This document shows positions 11,401 to 21,890 of a DNA stretch of 64,000 bases, one piece after another (the first letter of the stretch is position 1; the number at the start of each line of letters is the position of its first letter). Below the pieces are notes generated by a model. It searched no databases, was not told the origin of the DNA, and saw only the letters and a list, made by a program, of their open reading frames with translations. The position numbers and the translations under genes were made by a program. Origin of the DNA: Apostichopus japonicus (taxonomy: Eukaryota; Echinodermata; Holothuroidea; Aspidochirotida; Stichopodidae); assembly GCF_037975245.1 (NCBI RefSeq), contig NC_092578.1, positions 10,646,359 to 10,710,358 on the forward strand, read 5' to 3'.

Positions 11401-13648
11401 ACTGAGGGAAGAGGATATTCCACCAGGAGCTGATGGAAGAAGAGAATATAACGAAAGACTAAAAGTATTAACACAGGAAATGAAGAACAAAAGGAGCGCA
11501 ATCAGTGAGGCTAGCAATCAGATGAATATGTTACAAGAAGAAATAAACAGTCTTGAGGAGAAACTGGGAGGTGAAACAAGGGTAGTCAAAGATCGTCTTT
11601 CAGAGGCAGGTAACGAAAAAACGAATGCTGTACCAGACGAAGTCGATATTGTTGTAAACAATGGTGAAGAGGATTACGTTGCAGATTCATCGTATCAGAC
11701 AAAAGACATACCTGCAATATTGGTCAAAACCCGCAAAGAGGAAACAGCAGATGGCCATGACAAATCTCAGGAAAGCAACTACGAAGAAGCTGGCGAAGAG
11801 ATAAGTGTAGTAACTGTTAGGGAAATACTTCAAGAGAAAACAGCTGAGATGGCTGCAAAATTAGCAGAAATTCAACGCAGAAAAGACGAAATAATTCAAC
11901 TAAGGGATACATTAGTACAACTGAGGGAAGAGGATATTCCACCAGGAGCTGATGGAAGAAGAGAATATAACGAAAGACTAAAAGTATTAACACAGGAAAT
12001 GAAGAACAAAAGGAGCGCAATCAGTGAGGCTAGCAATCAGATGAATATGTTACAAGAAGAAATAAACAGTCTTGAGGAGAAACTGGGAGGTGAAACAAGG
12101 GTAGTCAAAGATCGTCTTTCAGAGGCAGGTAACGAAAAAACGAATGCTGTACCAGACGAAGTCGACATTGTTGTAAACCATGGTACAGAGGGACCCTCAA
12201 TTCCTTTCAATGACAAAGATTCAATTACTGAGAGAATACCAATCAAAGGCAAAAATGCTGTACCAGAGGATAGAGACACTATTTTAAAGAATCTTAGCGA
12301 GAAATTGGCAGACGAAACAAGGGTAGTTAAAGATCGTCTTCCAAATGCAGGTAGGCCTAAAGAACAAACAAATGATGTACCAGAGGAAATGAACACTGCT
12401 CTAGACGACGGTACAGGCGGTCACTCAATTTCGTTTTCAGAAAAAGATTCAATTACGCATGCAACAGCATTCGAGGAAACGCATGCAGTACCAGATAAAA
12501 CAGACACTTTTGTGAACGATCGTACTGAGGGTTACTCAATGCCGTTCTCTGAAAGCGATTCATTCACGGAGAGATCGCCAAGTGACGGACTAGCAAGCGA
12601 AAGGAGGGAATTTAAAGAGACAAGTAACGGAGGAACAAAGGCTTCATCTCATGAAAGAATCACTGTTGTGAAAGATGACACAGAAGGTAACTTAATTCCG
12701 TCAGTTTCTGAAAGAGATTCATTTTCAGAGAGGGCACCACTTGAAAAACCAGCAAGCGAAGGAATGGGATCCAAAGACACTGTTTCAGAGAAACATATTG
12801 CAGACACGCACGCTTTCTCAGAGGAGGAAATAAACACTGTTGTGAACAAGGCAGAGGGTAATTCAATTCCATATTTTGAAAGAGACTCGTTTACGGAGAG
12901 AACAGAACTCGAAGGTCTTCCTTATGAGAGGAAGTCCGAAGAAACTGGCGAAAGGGAACCTGCAGTAACCGAAATATCACAATATCGTGGTTTTGATACG
13001 CTTTCCAAGGATGGTAATGCCCCAATGGAGTTAAACCTTGAAAGGTATCGTGCGAATATACTGAATTACGAACACATAGACAGCCAAACAGAAACCGCTG
13101 ATCAATCTCACACGACACCGAATAACTTGCACGTCATTTCAGCATATGGTTATTCGAATGACGAACGGGATGACAGGGATAACAGATATGAATTCGGACA
13201 GTTACTATCTGAGAATGAACCCCACAACGGATGGCATATTGTAACGAACAATTCGGACCGTCAGTCTGGAAGTAGGAATTTGGTTACTGAATATAGTGCC
13301 AATCGGGAACATCTAACACAGAGAAGATTAACAGAGAGTATATTTGATAAGCAGTTCGTTGATAGTGATAATAATTTTATTAAAACTCCATATAAGCAGG
13401 CAATAACAGGATTATACGAACATCCTTACAGTAGGGATGAAGACTACCCATCAGGTAGCGTAGCGTATGAACAAACATCTTCCGACGCGTTTTCTGACGA
13501 AAACAAATTGTTCACAAGACCTAACCAAGGTAATTTGTTTGGTGCTTCAAAATACTACTACCCTGAGGCAAGCAAGACCATTGACAACGAAAGCATGTTT
13601 CGTCTGCTTACACAAATAGATGAAGAAGGTACATTTCATTACCAGTAA
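5484..13648 (+). CDS. giant coiled-coil tandem-repeat protein (mega-exon)
   Basis: One uninterrupted reading frame of about 2,720 codons. A start at the ATG at 5453 is possible, but bases 5469-5483 form a good acceptor (TTGTTTTCCTTGTAACAG), so coding more likely enters at 5484 by splicing, in phase 1. Order: a short N-terminal region with a furin-type RQKR site (5600-5611); 13 copies of a 173-residue unit (5663-12177); then about 490 residues of acidic, Ser/Thr-rich and probably disordered sequence with a second degenerate repeat. Each unit has two heptad-patterned helices separated by a PPGADGR loop, followed by an acidic linker of about 60 residues, suggesting an antiparallel helical hairpin on a flexible spacer. 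The frame ends at TAA 13646-13648. A donor AAG|GTACAT at 13628 is in phase with the acceptor at 14270, so the stop may be skipped by splicing. The RQKR site hints at the secretory pathway. The family is not recognised and a structural role is only a guess. Confidence 0.85.
5663..12177 (+). repeat. in-frame tandem array, 13 copies of a 519-bp unit
   Basis: Units begin at GAC of the DKSQ codons: 5663, 6182, 6701, 7220, 7739, 8126, 8645, 9164, 9683, 10202, 10721, 11240 and 11759. The spacing is exactly 519 bp (173 codons) except for copy 5, which is cut at 8062. Copy 13 loses homology near 12178. Identity is very high at silent sites too, especially in copies 9-13, so the array is recent or homogenised. 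Copies 2-5 share SEAKNQ, SDAGNEK and VAVSSHQ; copies 6-13 share SEASNQ and SEAGNEK. Confidence 0.97.
8063..8125 (+). repeat. duplicated copy of the pre-array flank inside the array
   Basis: These 63 bp repeat 5600-5662, the unique sequence just before copy 1 (RQKRDLGRFPRDDINEIELG...), 2,463 bp downstream. They interrupt copy 5 after GAGAAAC and lead straight into copy 6. The reading frame is kept. A second RQKR site (8063-8074) is created. Confidence 0.95.
12149..12900 (+). repeat. degenerate C-terminal repeat, five copies of a TEGxSIPFxExDSFTER motif
   Basis: Motif copies at about 12180-12235, 12413-12457, 12520-12575, 12676-12735 and 12853-12900 each follow a VPDE.D..VN-like or related segment that resembles the tail of the 173-residue unit. 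A worn remnant of the helix-B end (ETRVVKDRL) sits at 12313-12340. The region looks like an older, decayed extension of the main array. Confidence 0.7.
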
Positions 13649-14051
13649 CAGTTTTTGTATCATTATTACTGTAGTTGACGTCGTATTCGTTGTTGATGTT
13701 ATAAGTCTACTACTTATTAAGTATTGTTACAGATTGCGATAACGACAAGTCAGTCTGTTCCCGTTGGAGTTCTCTCTCCAGGGATGAATAATAAAATTAT
13801 TCGTCTTTGCTTCTGATAGACCTAAAAATTGATTACCCCTGTAGGATTGGTTTCGTTCCGATGACATAGCTGAATTCTCCTAACCACTTAAAATTTACAT
13901 ATGCACAATATGAATATATAATATGGAAACTTCGTGACCTCATTGTGTCCATACTTGCCATAAGAGTAATATTGAGTAACAAATGGTCACCGTAATATTT
14001 GGGGTGAGGGGGTGGGCTATATAATACTATAATTTTCAAAATTGCAAACCC

Positions 14052-14245
14052 TTATAAATCTGCACAATAATTTCATATGGTATAATGTAAATTTGTGCAA
14101 TTACACCACATAACTTGTACACTAATGCCATATAAGTCCTTACAATAACATCATATAAAATGTGTGCACCGATGCAATATAAATCTGCAGAATAATACCA
14201 CACAAATCTTGTCCAAATGCAGTATAAGGTTGCACAATATTACTT
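14052..14245. repeat. degenerate ~28-bp AT-rich tandem repeat in the intron before the next exon
   Basis: About seven loose copies of a unit like ATAAATCTGCACAATAATAC run up to the branch-point/acceptor region of the exon at 14271. Non-coding. Confidence 0.6.
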
Positions 14246-14270
14246 TTCTTCTTGTCACTTTATTTTTTAG

Positions 14271-14459
14271 TACTGGAACAACTTAAAGAATTCCTCTCAA
14301 CGACAAAGATAGACTTACCAGTGGATATAAATGATCCCTATGATCTGGGGTTGCTTCTCCGTCATCTCCGTCATCACTCTAGTCTTCTATCTCACATCGA
14401 TGACCCAAAGATAAGGGATCAAATAATTGGTGCAATGCAAGAAAAAGATTACGATTCAG
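14271..14459 (+). CDS. predicted 189-bp exon downstream of the giant exon
   Basis: A very strong acceptor (TTTATTTTTTAG at 14259-14270) and donor (CAG|GTAAGA at 14459/14460) flank 189 bp that are open in phase 1-1. It can join the giant exon through the phase-1 donor at 13628, giving ...QIDEEV-LEQLKEFLST.... It encodes about 63 residues with amphipathic helical character (EQLKEFL, DLGLLLRHLRHHSSLLSHID). The family is not recognised. Further exons should follow, but none was found with confidence before the transposon-rich region. Confidence 0.6.
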
Positions 14460-16014
14460 GTAAGAAGTATTTTTTTTTACAATAATAGCAGTAATTATCA
14501 ACATGTCGTTACTGACACTATATTTTGAGCCCTCTATATACCGTATACTACAATGATATAATTAGTTCAATATAGTGTGGTCATATAATAGAACACGCTG
14601 AAAAACGAAGATAAATTTCATTTTTAATTTAATCAGTGTTTATATACAACATACCAATGAAACTGGAATACTTTTGGAAAGAGAGTTACATACTGGAACG
14701 AGACGAATGCATTTGATCATTAATAATGTTTCACCTTTCAGTGCTATCCTATATCATAAGATCGCAAAAAGTTAAACCATTTTCAAACATAGTAAACCTA
14801 ACAGCAGATGTTAGAAACACTTGAAAGAATATAAAGCATCATCAGGAATTAAGTTCAAGACAAACGGAATGCGTTAATCTCGTCAAACATATACAACAAT
14901 ACACCAAATGAATGTATGTGTCCTGAACTCGATGAGTAGTACACAGCTAAACATATAGTCAAAATCAAAGGAAAACACTCCAAACACAAACAGAACACAA
15001 GAAAAACGAGTCTAAACAACAACATTGGTAGTGCTTATACAAAACATTCAAAACTTTCCGCTCCAGTTAAAAGTATGAAAACGTTCCATTAAATGTCCGG
15101 ATAATCTATTAGGTCATTTAGGTGATTCCCTCTTCGTGCAGTTTCATTGCAACTACTTCACTACACAAACTGAGTTCTTATTCTTATGAAGCTTCTCTCC
15201 GAGTAAACACGAATTGTACGAAACCTTTGTTTGGTTTTCGTTCACAAGTTTGTAGATCTGTCTTAGCTACAATGAGTAACGATTTTTAAAAAAACGAGCA
15301 AATGATCGCCTGCCATTTGTATCTTGTGAACTTTAGCTGACAATGCAATTTATGTTGTTATGCGACGTCTATGTTTGAACATTTAAACAATGCCTTTACC
15401 AATCGCAAGATTGCAATAGTGGGCGGGGGGGGGGGGGATTTCCCCGACTGATTTAGGTAGGTGGTGAACTTTCATGAATGGTCAGAGACGTATGGAGGAA
15501 TTTACACAGGCGATTCTGCCCCACAGGGTTATTGAAGCCGACTGCTCTGGAGGGGGAGGGGGTCGGAGACAAAACTAAACGCCAAATTTGCATTTTGAGG
15601 CATACTTAGACGATAATTTAGGTCTATATAAGTGGCTTTCAGGTTCCACTAGTAAATACTGTCTGTGAGGTTGAAAGAACAAGGGCGAGGGGGACTTGTA
15701 GTAATGGTCCAATTCTTCCCTGGCTGAATGTAAAGGAATATCCCCCTAACTATCAGAGGTCCCCATCACCTCCCTCTCCATTTGTAAACGCCACTTGGTT
15801 TTAAGGATGGTTCGCATTGTTAAGCCCACAGGGAAGTGACACATTTGTTAAATATCGAGATATAAAGCATTAACCTACATGGTTATTCATAAGCTTATTG
15901 TAATCAAATCCCATCATGCACAATTGCCAAGAAAATATCGAGGATGCGATGTTTTTCTTAATTAAAATGCATGTATAATCTTACCAAAACACCACACAAC
16001 TCTTTCTACCTGTT
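14460..16014. other. non-coding, no clear feature
   Basis: Unannotatable AT-rich sequence with G-run-rich patches (15420-15440, 15550-15570, 15680-15700) that look like eroded MITE ends. No coding exon is supported. Confidence 0.4.
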
Positions 16015-16475
16015 CATAGGCGTACGGGACCATTTCAATATGGGGGGGGGGGGGGCAGAAACTTTTGTGCCCGAAAGTTCCCGTGACACTATCTAAGCCA
16101 TCGGTTGGCGCGTAGCGTACAAGAAATGTTTTGGCAAAAAATACCTCTCAGATTGTCGGAAATGGCACTTCTGAGGCCTTGCAAGTTGCATCTAAACATC
16201 CTTTATTTCATAATCTCACGTTTTAGAATTTTACACTTCCCCAAAAATTTGGTAAATTAGAAGAAGAAAAAATTGTAACATCACTTTGAAGGGGGAAAAC
16301 AAAACGCTCTCCACGGAATTGTCGGGCAAAAATTTGAAAAAGATTCGGGCAAGTTACTGCATATTTATATATATTTGTTAATTTTTTTCTCCTCTTAGGC
16401 TGCCCGAATTTTTCAGGACTTGTGCCCGAATTTCTTGTCCTGTGGAAATTTGGCCCCCTGCCGCGTACGCCTATG
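16015..16475. mobile_element. hAT-type MITE, 461 bp, with 8-bp target duplication
   Basis: Perfect 12-bp terminal inverted repeats CATAGGCGTACG / CGTACGCCTATG are flanked by the direct 8-mer TACCTGTT on both sides (16007-16014 and 16476-16483). An 8-bp target duplication is the hAT hallmark. The interior has a poly-G run and no transposase. The same family, in opposite orientation, forms the body of 19693-21551. Confidence 0.9.
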
Positions 16476-19062
16476 TACCTGTTTCTATATATAGGGAGGG
16501 GTAACTTGAATCCATTTGTTACATAAAAAAAAGTATGAATGTGTCTTTTGGGGCCCAAAATAAAAAATGAAATGTTTGTACAGTGTTGCAAACATTGTTC
16601 AACATATATTTTTTCTGAGTTTCTCAAAGACTCTAGCGCTTCACGAACTAACAGATGACGTTATCCATATCTTTCATGGAGTCTTTCACGATAAGGCGTT
16701 TGTTTCAGGGCTGCAGTTTAAAGTCGTTGGTTTCTGTTTGAGATGACATAAGAATTCCCTTTCATCGTAACAATTTGTCAAATATGAATAAATATTCTTA
16801 GATTGTTTGTGTTATTTAGTTTTTGTGAGACATACCATTATTATATTTTGCAATGCAGTATTAGCTGCAGATAAGTACTAGACAATAAGTTAAGGGTTGT
16901 ATTATTAATTAACATTCAATAATGGGAACTTTCCTTTTTTTACCTATCGTCCCATTCAAAACATGTGGGCCATTCGATTAGCTGTAGGACCAATTGAATT
17001 TTAAACTGGGTAGTCCTGCTGGTCAGTTGACAAACAATAATACAAACGCTGGAAATATCGATTTTCTCTCAACTTTCTACATTTTTATTGATGACGTCCA
17101 TAGAGACCTTCAACATGACTAGCGATATTTGTTTCCACGAACTATGAAGAATTATTAAGCCTATCTCCAGATCGAGATAGGATTATTGTATAGTTGTTTA
17201 TCGCTGAAATGATCTACAGATAATATGCGCGGGTGAGGAGGGGAGAGGGGTCGAGAGGTAAACCTGCAAATGGGACTTCACACATGATTTAGCAGGGTCA
17301 GCAATCAAGCCTTGTGTGTTATTTTCCTAAACCATAAAAACTATGAAGCAATTTCCACTAGCTTTGTGACCATGTCTGAGTCTCGAGACCTCATATTCAG
17401 TAAAATGATCATGGCTGGTGTCATAGAAAGGGCGAAATGGGAAACCCATTTCGTCATTAAAAGAAGATGGCACGTGTTAAGTAGGACTATAGCTGTTAAT
17501 GCTGTTATTAAAGGTCATAAAACTGTTATAAAAATGTAATGAAAATGTTCTGCATAATGTCCTAAAAATGTTATAAAACTAACCTGCTTATAAGGTGAAC
17601 TGATCAGTACAATAATCCAAGTACCATCACAAACACCAAACGGGGAATTGTGTCGAACCAGTTTGAGACAACTTCCGAGGTGAGACAACTCACTTGATGA
17701 AGTGAGACAAATCCCGACAGTACGGATCCATCATACCAAATTCCGGCATTACAATGCTTTCTCAAAACAAAACTTTAGATAATTTAATAACTTCTGACAC
17801 TATTCAAGAGGTTTGTGGCGTGTGCTAACTGGCACAAAAGTTAGTCCTGCCAAGTTTTAAGAGCAACCCATGGCAGGATTGATGAATCGCGCTTTTCATA
17901 AAACTACCTGAATTTCACAACTTACCTTTCTCAGATTAAATTAATGTGGTAGAGAATTGGGGGTGGGGCAATGCATATACAGAACATTTTGATTTCCTTG
18001 GGAGGCGTTGTTGCAGGCAGGACTATTTCATGTGGAGGGGACAGCCGAACGGGGCCAGCTATGTCCCGCCAATATTTATGTAACAATATTTGCCACAGTA
18101 TCGACACGATAAAGAAAGAGATAGGCACACTTTCGTGGTTAAATCCTTCTCAACAAATACAAGGTGTAATGAGGTGATTGAATTGCGAGAGGTAGGCCTA
18201 TATGTGGTAAAGCAGGAAAATGTTGTAACAACAATTTTCATAAAGTAACTTTATTATCAAAACGGACAGGTATATGATGGTTACAATTTTGTATTCTTGT
18301 GAACTCAAAAGGTAACATCTTGACAGTTTCTGCAAAAAAATTGCTTATCATGAAGGATGCTTTCAAACCTTGACAAGATAGGGGTGGGTGGGGGTATGTT
18401 TACCCCACAAAATTATCTGCGTTTGGGCGGGGTAACAAATAATATACTGAATATACTTCCACAGTTTCTCCAGAAATATGACTGCAGTTCAAGTTGCATT
18501 TCATTTAGGGCCAGAATTTTGAAAAGCATCTGAGCGTCACTGAATATAGTCCTTGATTAGTGCTCGACAATGAACTTGTCATCATTAATATGCATAATGT
18601 ACAGAAGTTCCGAAAGAATGGAGTAAACTTCTAGGTGGTCAGGTTTCGACAACGTTAAATTTGGATGTTCTGCTGTTCGGTATAGTCACCGTAGTAGGCA
18701 TACGAGACCGGTTATCTTTTCTCTTAAATTCTCTACTTTGGTTCGTCATTCTCCAATTAAACAAGACAGGTAACATTTAAATGCATTTGAGTTAAAAACA
18801 TCCTGCAAAAAAATTGCAAGCAACAAATGTTAATCGCATTTATCCGCAACGACTCGGTGTTATTTGATGATCGCGGACACGAACAGCTAGCCTGTATAGG
18901 CATGGCATTATGTACTACACCGCCATAGTTAATTTCCACAGCTATATAGCTGCTCCGTACGTATATAGCGTATATTACGTGTTTTGGATGATTATAAACC
19001 AGGGCCAGGAAATCGACTAAGCAGTTTTAATAGACCGGAGAGTGTTACATTTGTGCAATTAT
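16476..19062. other. non-coding, no clear feature
   Basis: I see no convincing exon. A short GTGAGACAACT-like repeat occurs near 17665-17715. G-run patches near 17235, 17960 and 18385 may be transposon remnants. Confidence 0.35.
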
Positions 19063-19874
19063 AGACTAGACAGTGGCGTAGCTACGGGGGGCCTGGGGGG
19101 GGCCGGGGCCCCCCATGAAATCGGCTGCCCCCCCCCCCCCCCACTGGCCCCCCCACTGGGAATGGGGTAAAAAAAATTGTAAAAAACAAAAAATGTAAAA
19201 AAAAACAAAAAATAAACTCATCAGTGGGATTCACTAATATTTTTTGTTCAATAATTTGGGAAATAGAGTTACACAATTTTCTCGTCTGCATCTGGCAGAA
19301 TAAGAATAATACAATATCTGTAGTAATCATGAGAATGGTCATACAGCATGGCATGGCAATGGTCGATGCGACGGTTGCGACCATACACCACGAACCTTGT
19401 GCATGTGCTGCGCGATATCGATATCTACCAATACATGTTATCGGTCATCGATTGGCACAAAAACCCAGATTCTGATGACAGCTGCCTCAAGACACCCAAT
19501 AAATGGCCTAATTAGCACCGAGCCACCAATGTGGACCATTACCGAAACATCGATGAGTGTTAGTCTTCCATCCCCTTCCTCTAATGCTATTTAAGTCCAC
19601 ATGTGGGCATTTCCTGCAAACCTACCGGTAGCCCACAGGGGTTTGAGTTGGGAGAAAGGCCTTGACACCTTGAAACAACAAATGATGCCAACCATAGGCG
19701 TACGAGGCGGGGGGTGCAGGGGGGGGGGGGCAGACTGCCCCCTAAATTTCCAGAGGACAAGAATATGCCCGAATATCTCCGTGTAACACCACCGTAAGCG
19801 CAGTTCATCTGGGCTACCACGCTTTTTGCACGATCAATTTTTTTTCTTATAACTAGTCAATTGTATACCTGGAC

Positions 19875-20525
19875 CAAGGGCGGCGGAACCGGGGGGAAAA
19901 AGGGGACACGTGCCCCTCCCCCACTTTTCCTCAGGTTAGAAATGTGCCTTTTTTCTACATAAAAATTGAGGTGCCTCAAGTTAGCAAGAGGCCAGGGAAC
20001 CAGAATGAACACTCGGGAAGGGCCGTTTCCGGCCATCTGAGGGGTTTGTAAAACCAAAAATTTTCTAAAAGTACGCTCCGCGCCAACCGATGGTGGCGCT
20101 CCGCTCAGATAGCCGTGCATACAACTTTGCAAATCCTGGCTAAGCCCGTGACTTTAACGAATTTCTGTGAGTCAAACTCAAAGCATTTTCGAATGGAAAA
20201 AATTTGTTAAGATTTGAAAAAAAACTCTAATTCGGAAGATTCCTACATTAGCAACTAGCATGATTTCACCTCATTTTGTCTCAAAAGAAAACTTGTTCAT
20301 TGTTTCCCAATTTGCGCATTGGATATTGCAGTGCTAGTATGCATATTTTCCTTGAGAGGGGGGGGGGGGGGGACGTTGATGGAGTGATGTGTATACACAA
20401 ATAAGATAATACAATAAGAGTTATAAAGGGTACTGAATATAACGCTGCATCATTCCAATCGAATTTCTGCAAAGTGCCCTTTGATGTCGGTGCCCCCCAG
20501 ATTAAAAGTGCTTCCGCCGCCCTTG
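19875..20525. mobile_element. hAT-type element C nested in B
   Basis: The terminal inverted repeat CAAGGGCGGCGGAA / TTCCGCCGCCCTTG is flanked by ACCTGGAC (19867-19874) and ACCTGGAT (20526-20533), 7 of 8 identical. The element is 651 bp and non-coding. A second copy of its right end occurs at about 20979, inside the tandem duplication. Confidence 0.85.
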
Positions 20526-21014
20526 ACCTGGATATCCCCGACATGAGTGTATAAAAGAAACAGATAGCCGTGCATACAACTTTGCAAATCCTGGCTAAGC
20601 CCGTGACTTTTAACGAATTTCTGTGAGTCAAACTCAAAGCATTTTCGAATGGAAAAAATTTGTTAAGATTTGAAAAAAAACTCTAATTCGGAAGATTCCT
20701 ACATTAGCAACTAGCATGATTTCACCTCATTTTGTCTCAAAAGAAAACTTGTTCATTGTTTCCCAATTTGCGCATTGGATATTGCAGTGCTAGTATGCAT
20801 ATTTTCCTTGAGAGGGGGGGGGGGGGACGTTGATGGAGTGATGTGTATACACAAATAAGATAATACAATAAGAGTTATAAAGGGTACTGAATATAACGCT
20901 GCATCATTCCAATCGAATTTCTGCAAAGTGCCCTTTGATGTCGGTGCCCCCCAGATTAAAAGTGCTTCCGCCGCCCTTGACCTGGATATCCCCGACATGA
21001 GTGTATAAAAGAAA
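20106..21014. repeat. tandem duplication, two ~455-bp copies
   Basis: 20106-20560 and 20561-21014 are nearly identical, differing by one T in a T run and by poly-G length. The unit covers the right two-thirds of element C plus about 35 bp of flanking element B. Predicted minus-strand frames here are duplicated shadows. Confidence 0.95.
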
Positions 21015-21890
21015 CATTTTCTTTTTCATGGATGGTGGGGGGGGGGGGGGGAGTGTCTACAAGCCTAGAAGTACAGGTTTATCATATTCTTTGTTATATT
21101 TTATACTTTTTTGTGAGACAAATTGCAGTCTCACCCGACACAGCGACATTATCCCGCCTACGTGTCGTTGAACAATGTTTTTCTGGAGGTAGCTGAGTAC
21201 TGTGTTAAAATAATAAATAAGGTAACTAAATATAGCAGCTTAAAAAATATACTGTCCCATTTTTCCCCTTCAAAGTGATGTCACCATTTTTTCTTCTTCT
21301 AATTTACCAAATTTTTGGGGAACTGTAAATTTCTAAAACGTGAGATTATAAAATAAAGAATGTTTAGATGCAACTTGCAAGGCCTCAGAAGTGCCGTTTC
21401 CGGCAATCTGAGAGGCATTGTGTGCCAAAAATTTTCTTGTTCGCTACGCGCCAACCGATGGTGGCGCTCCGCTTAGATAGTGTCACGGGAACTTTCGGGC
21501 ACAAAAAGTTCTACCCCCCCCCCCAAACTGAAATGGTCCCGTACGCCTTTGATGTCAACTTCACTCAAGTTAAAAGTCTGGCTGAGTTGACAAGGCCAGT
21601 CAGCATGAAAGAGAAAATTTTTTTTTTGCATTTCTGTCACCAAAGTTGCACATCTTTTTGGTTGCTATTTTGCCTCACAGGTGCCATCTCCTGCGATCTG
21701 GGGGGTGCTGAAATCTCAAATTTTCTCTGTACGCTCCGCGCCAACCAAGGTGGCGCTCCGCTCAGATAGTAACCGCCGGCCCCCCCCACAAGAAAGAACA
21801 GCCCCCCATGGCCCCCCACTCAAAAAATCCTAGCTACGCCACTGAGACTAGACCTACATTGTTTTCAATAGATTAACCGTGCATTAGACC

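Larger units (their letters stand above)
19693..21551. mobile_element. hAT-type element B nested in A
   Basis: The left end is CATAGGCGTACG and the right end CGTACGCCTTTG. Flanking 8-mers ATGCCAAC (19685-19692) and ATGTCAAC (21552-21559) match at 7 of 8. Its right part (21255-21551) is the reverse-complement counterpart of the 16015-16475 element, so the two are the same family. It is enlarged by element C and by a tandem duplication. Confidence 0.85.
19071..21844. mobile_element. hAT-type element A (outer member of a three-level nest)
   Basis: The terminal inverted repeat CAGTGGCGTAGCTA occurs at both ends and the perfect 8-bp target duplication AGACTAGA lies at 19063-19070 and 21845-21852. 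Most of its 2.77 kb is a later insertion (19693-21551). Its own sequence is G/C-run rich and non-coding. Confidence 0.9.

Noticed and set aside
5721-12020. Thirteen conserved 67-residue hydrophobic minus-strand frames, one per repeat unit
   Set aside because: They are exact antisense shadows of the K/E-rich helices and are conserved only because the sense unit is; they lack any independent signal.
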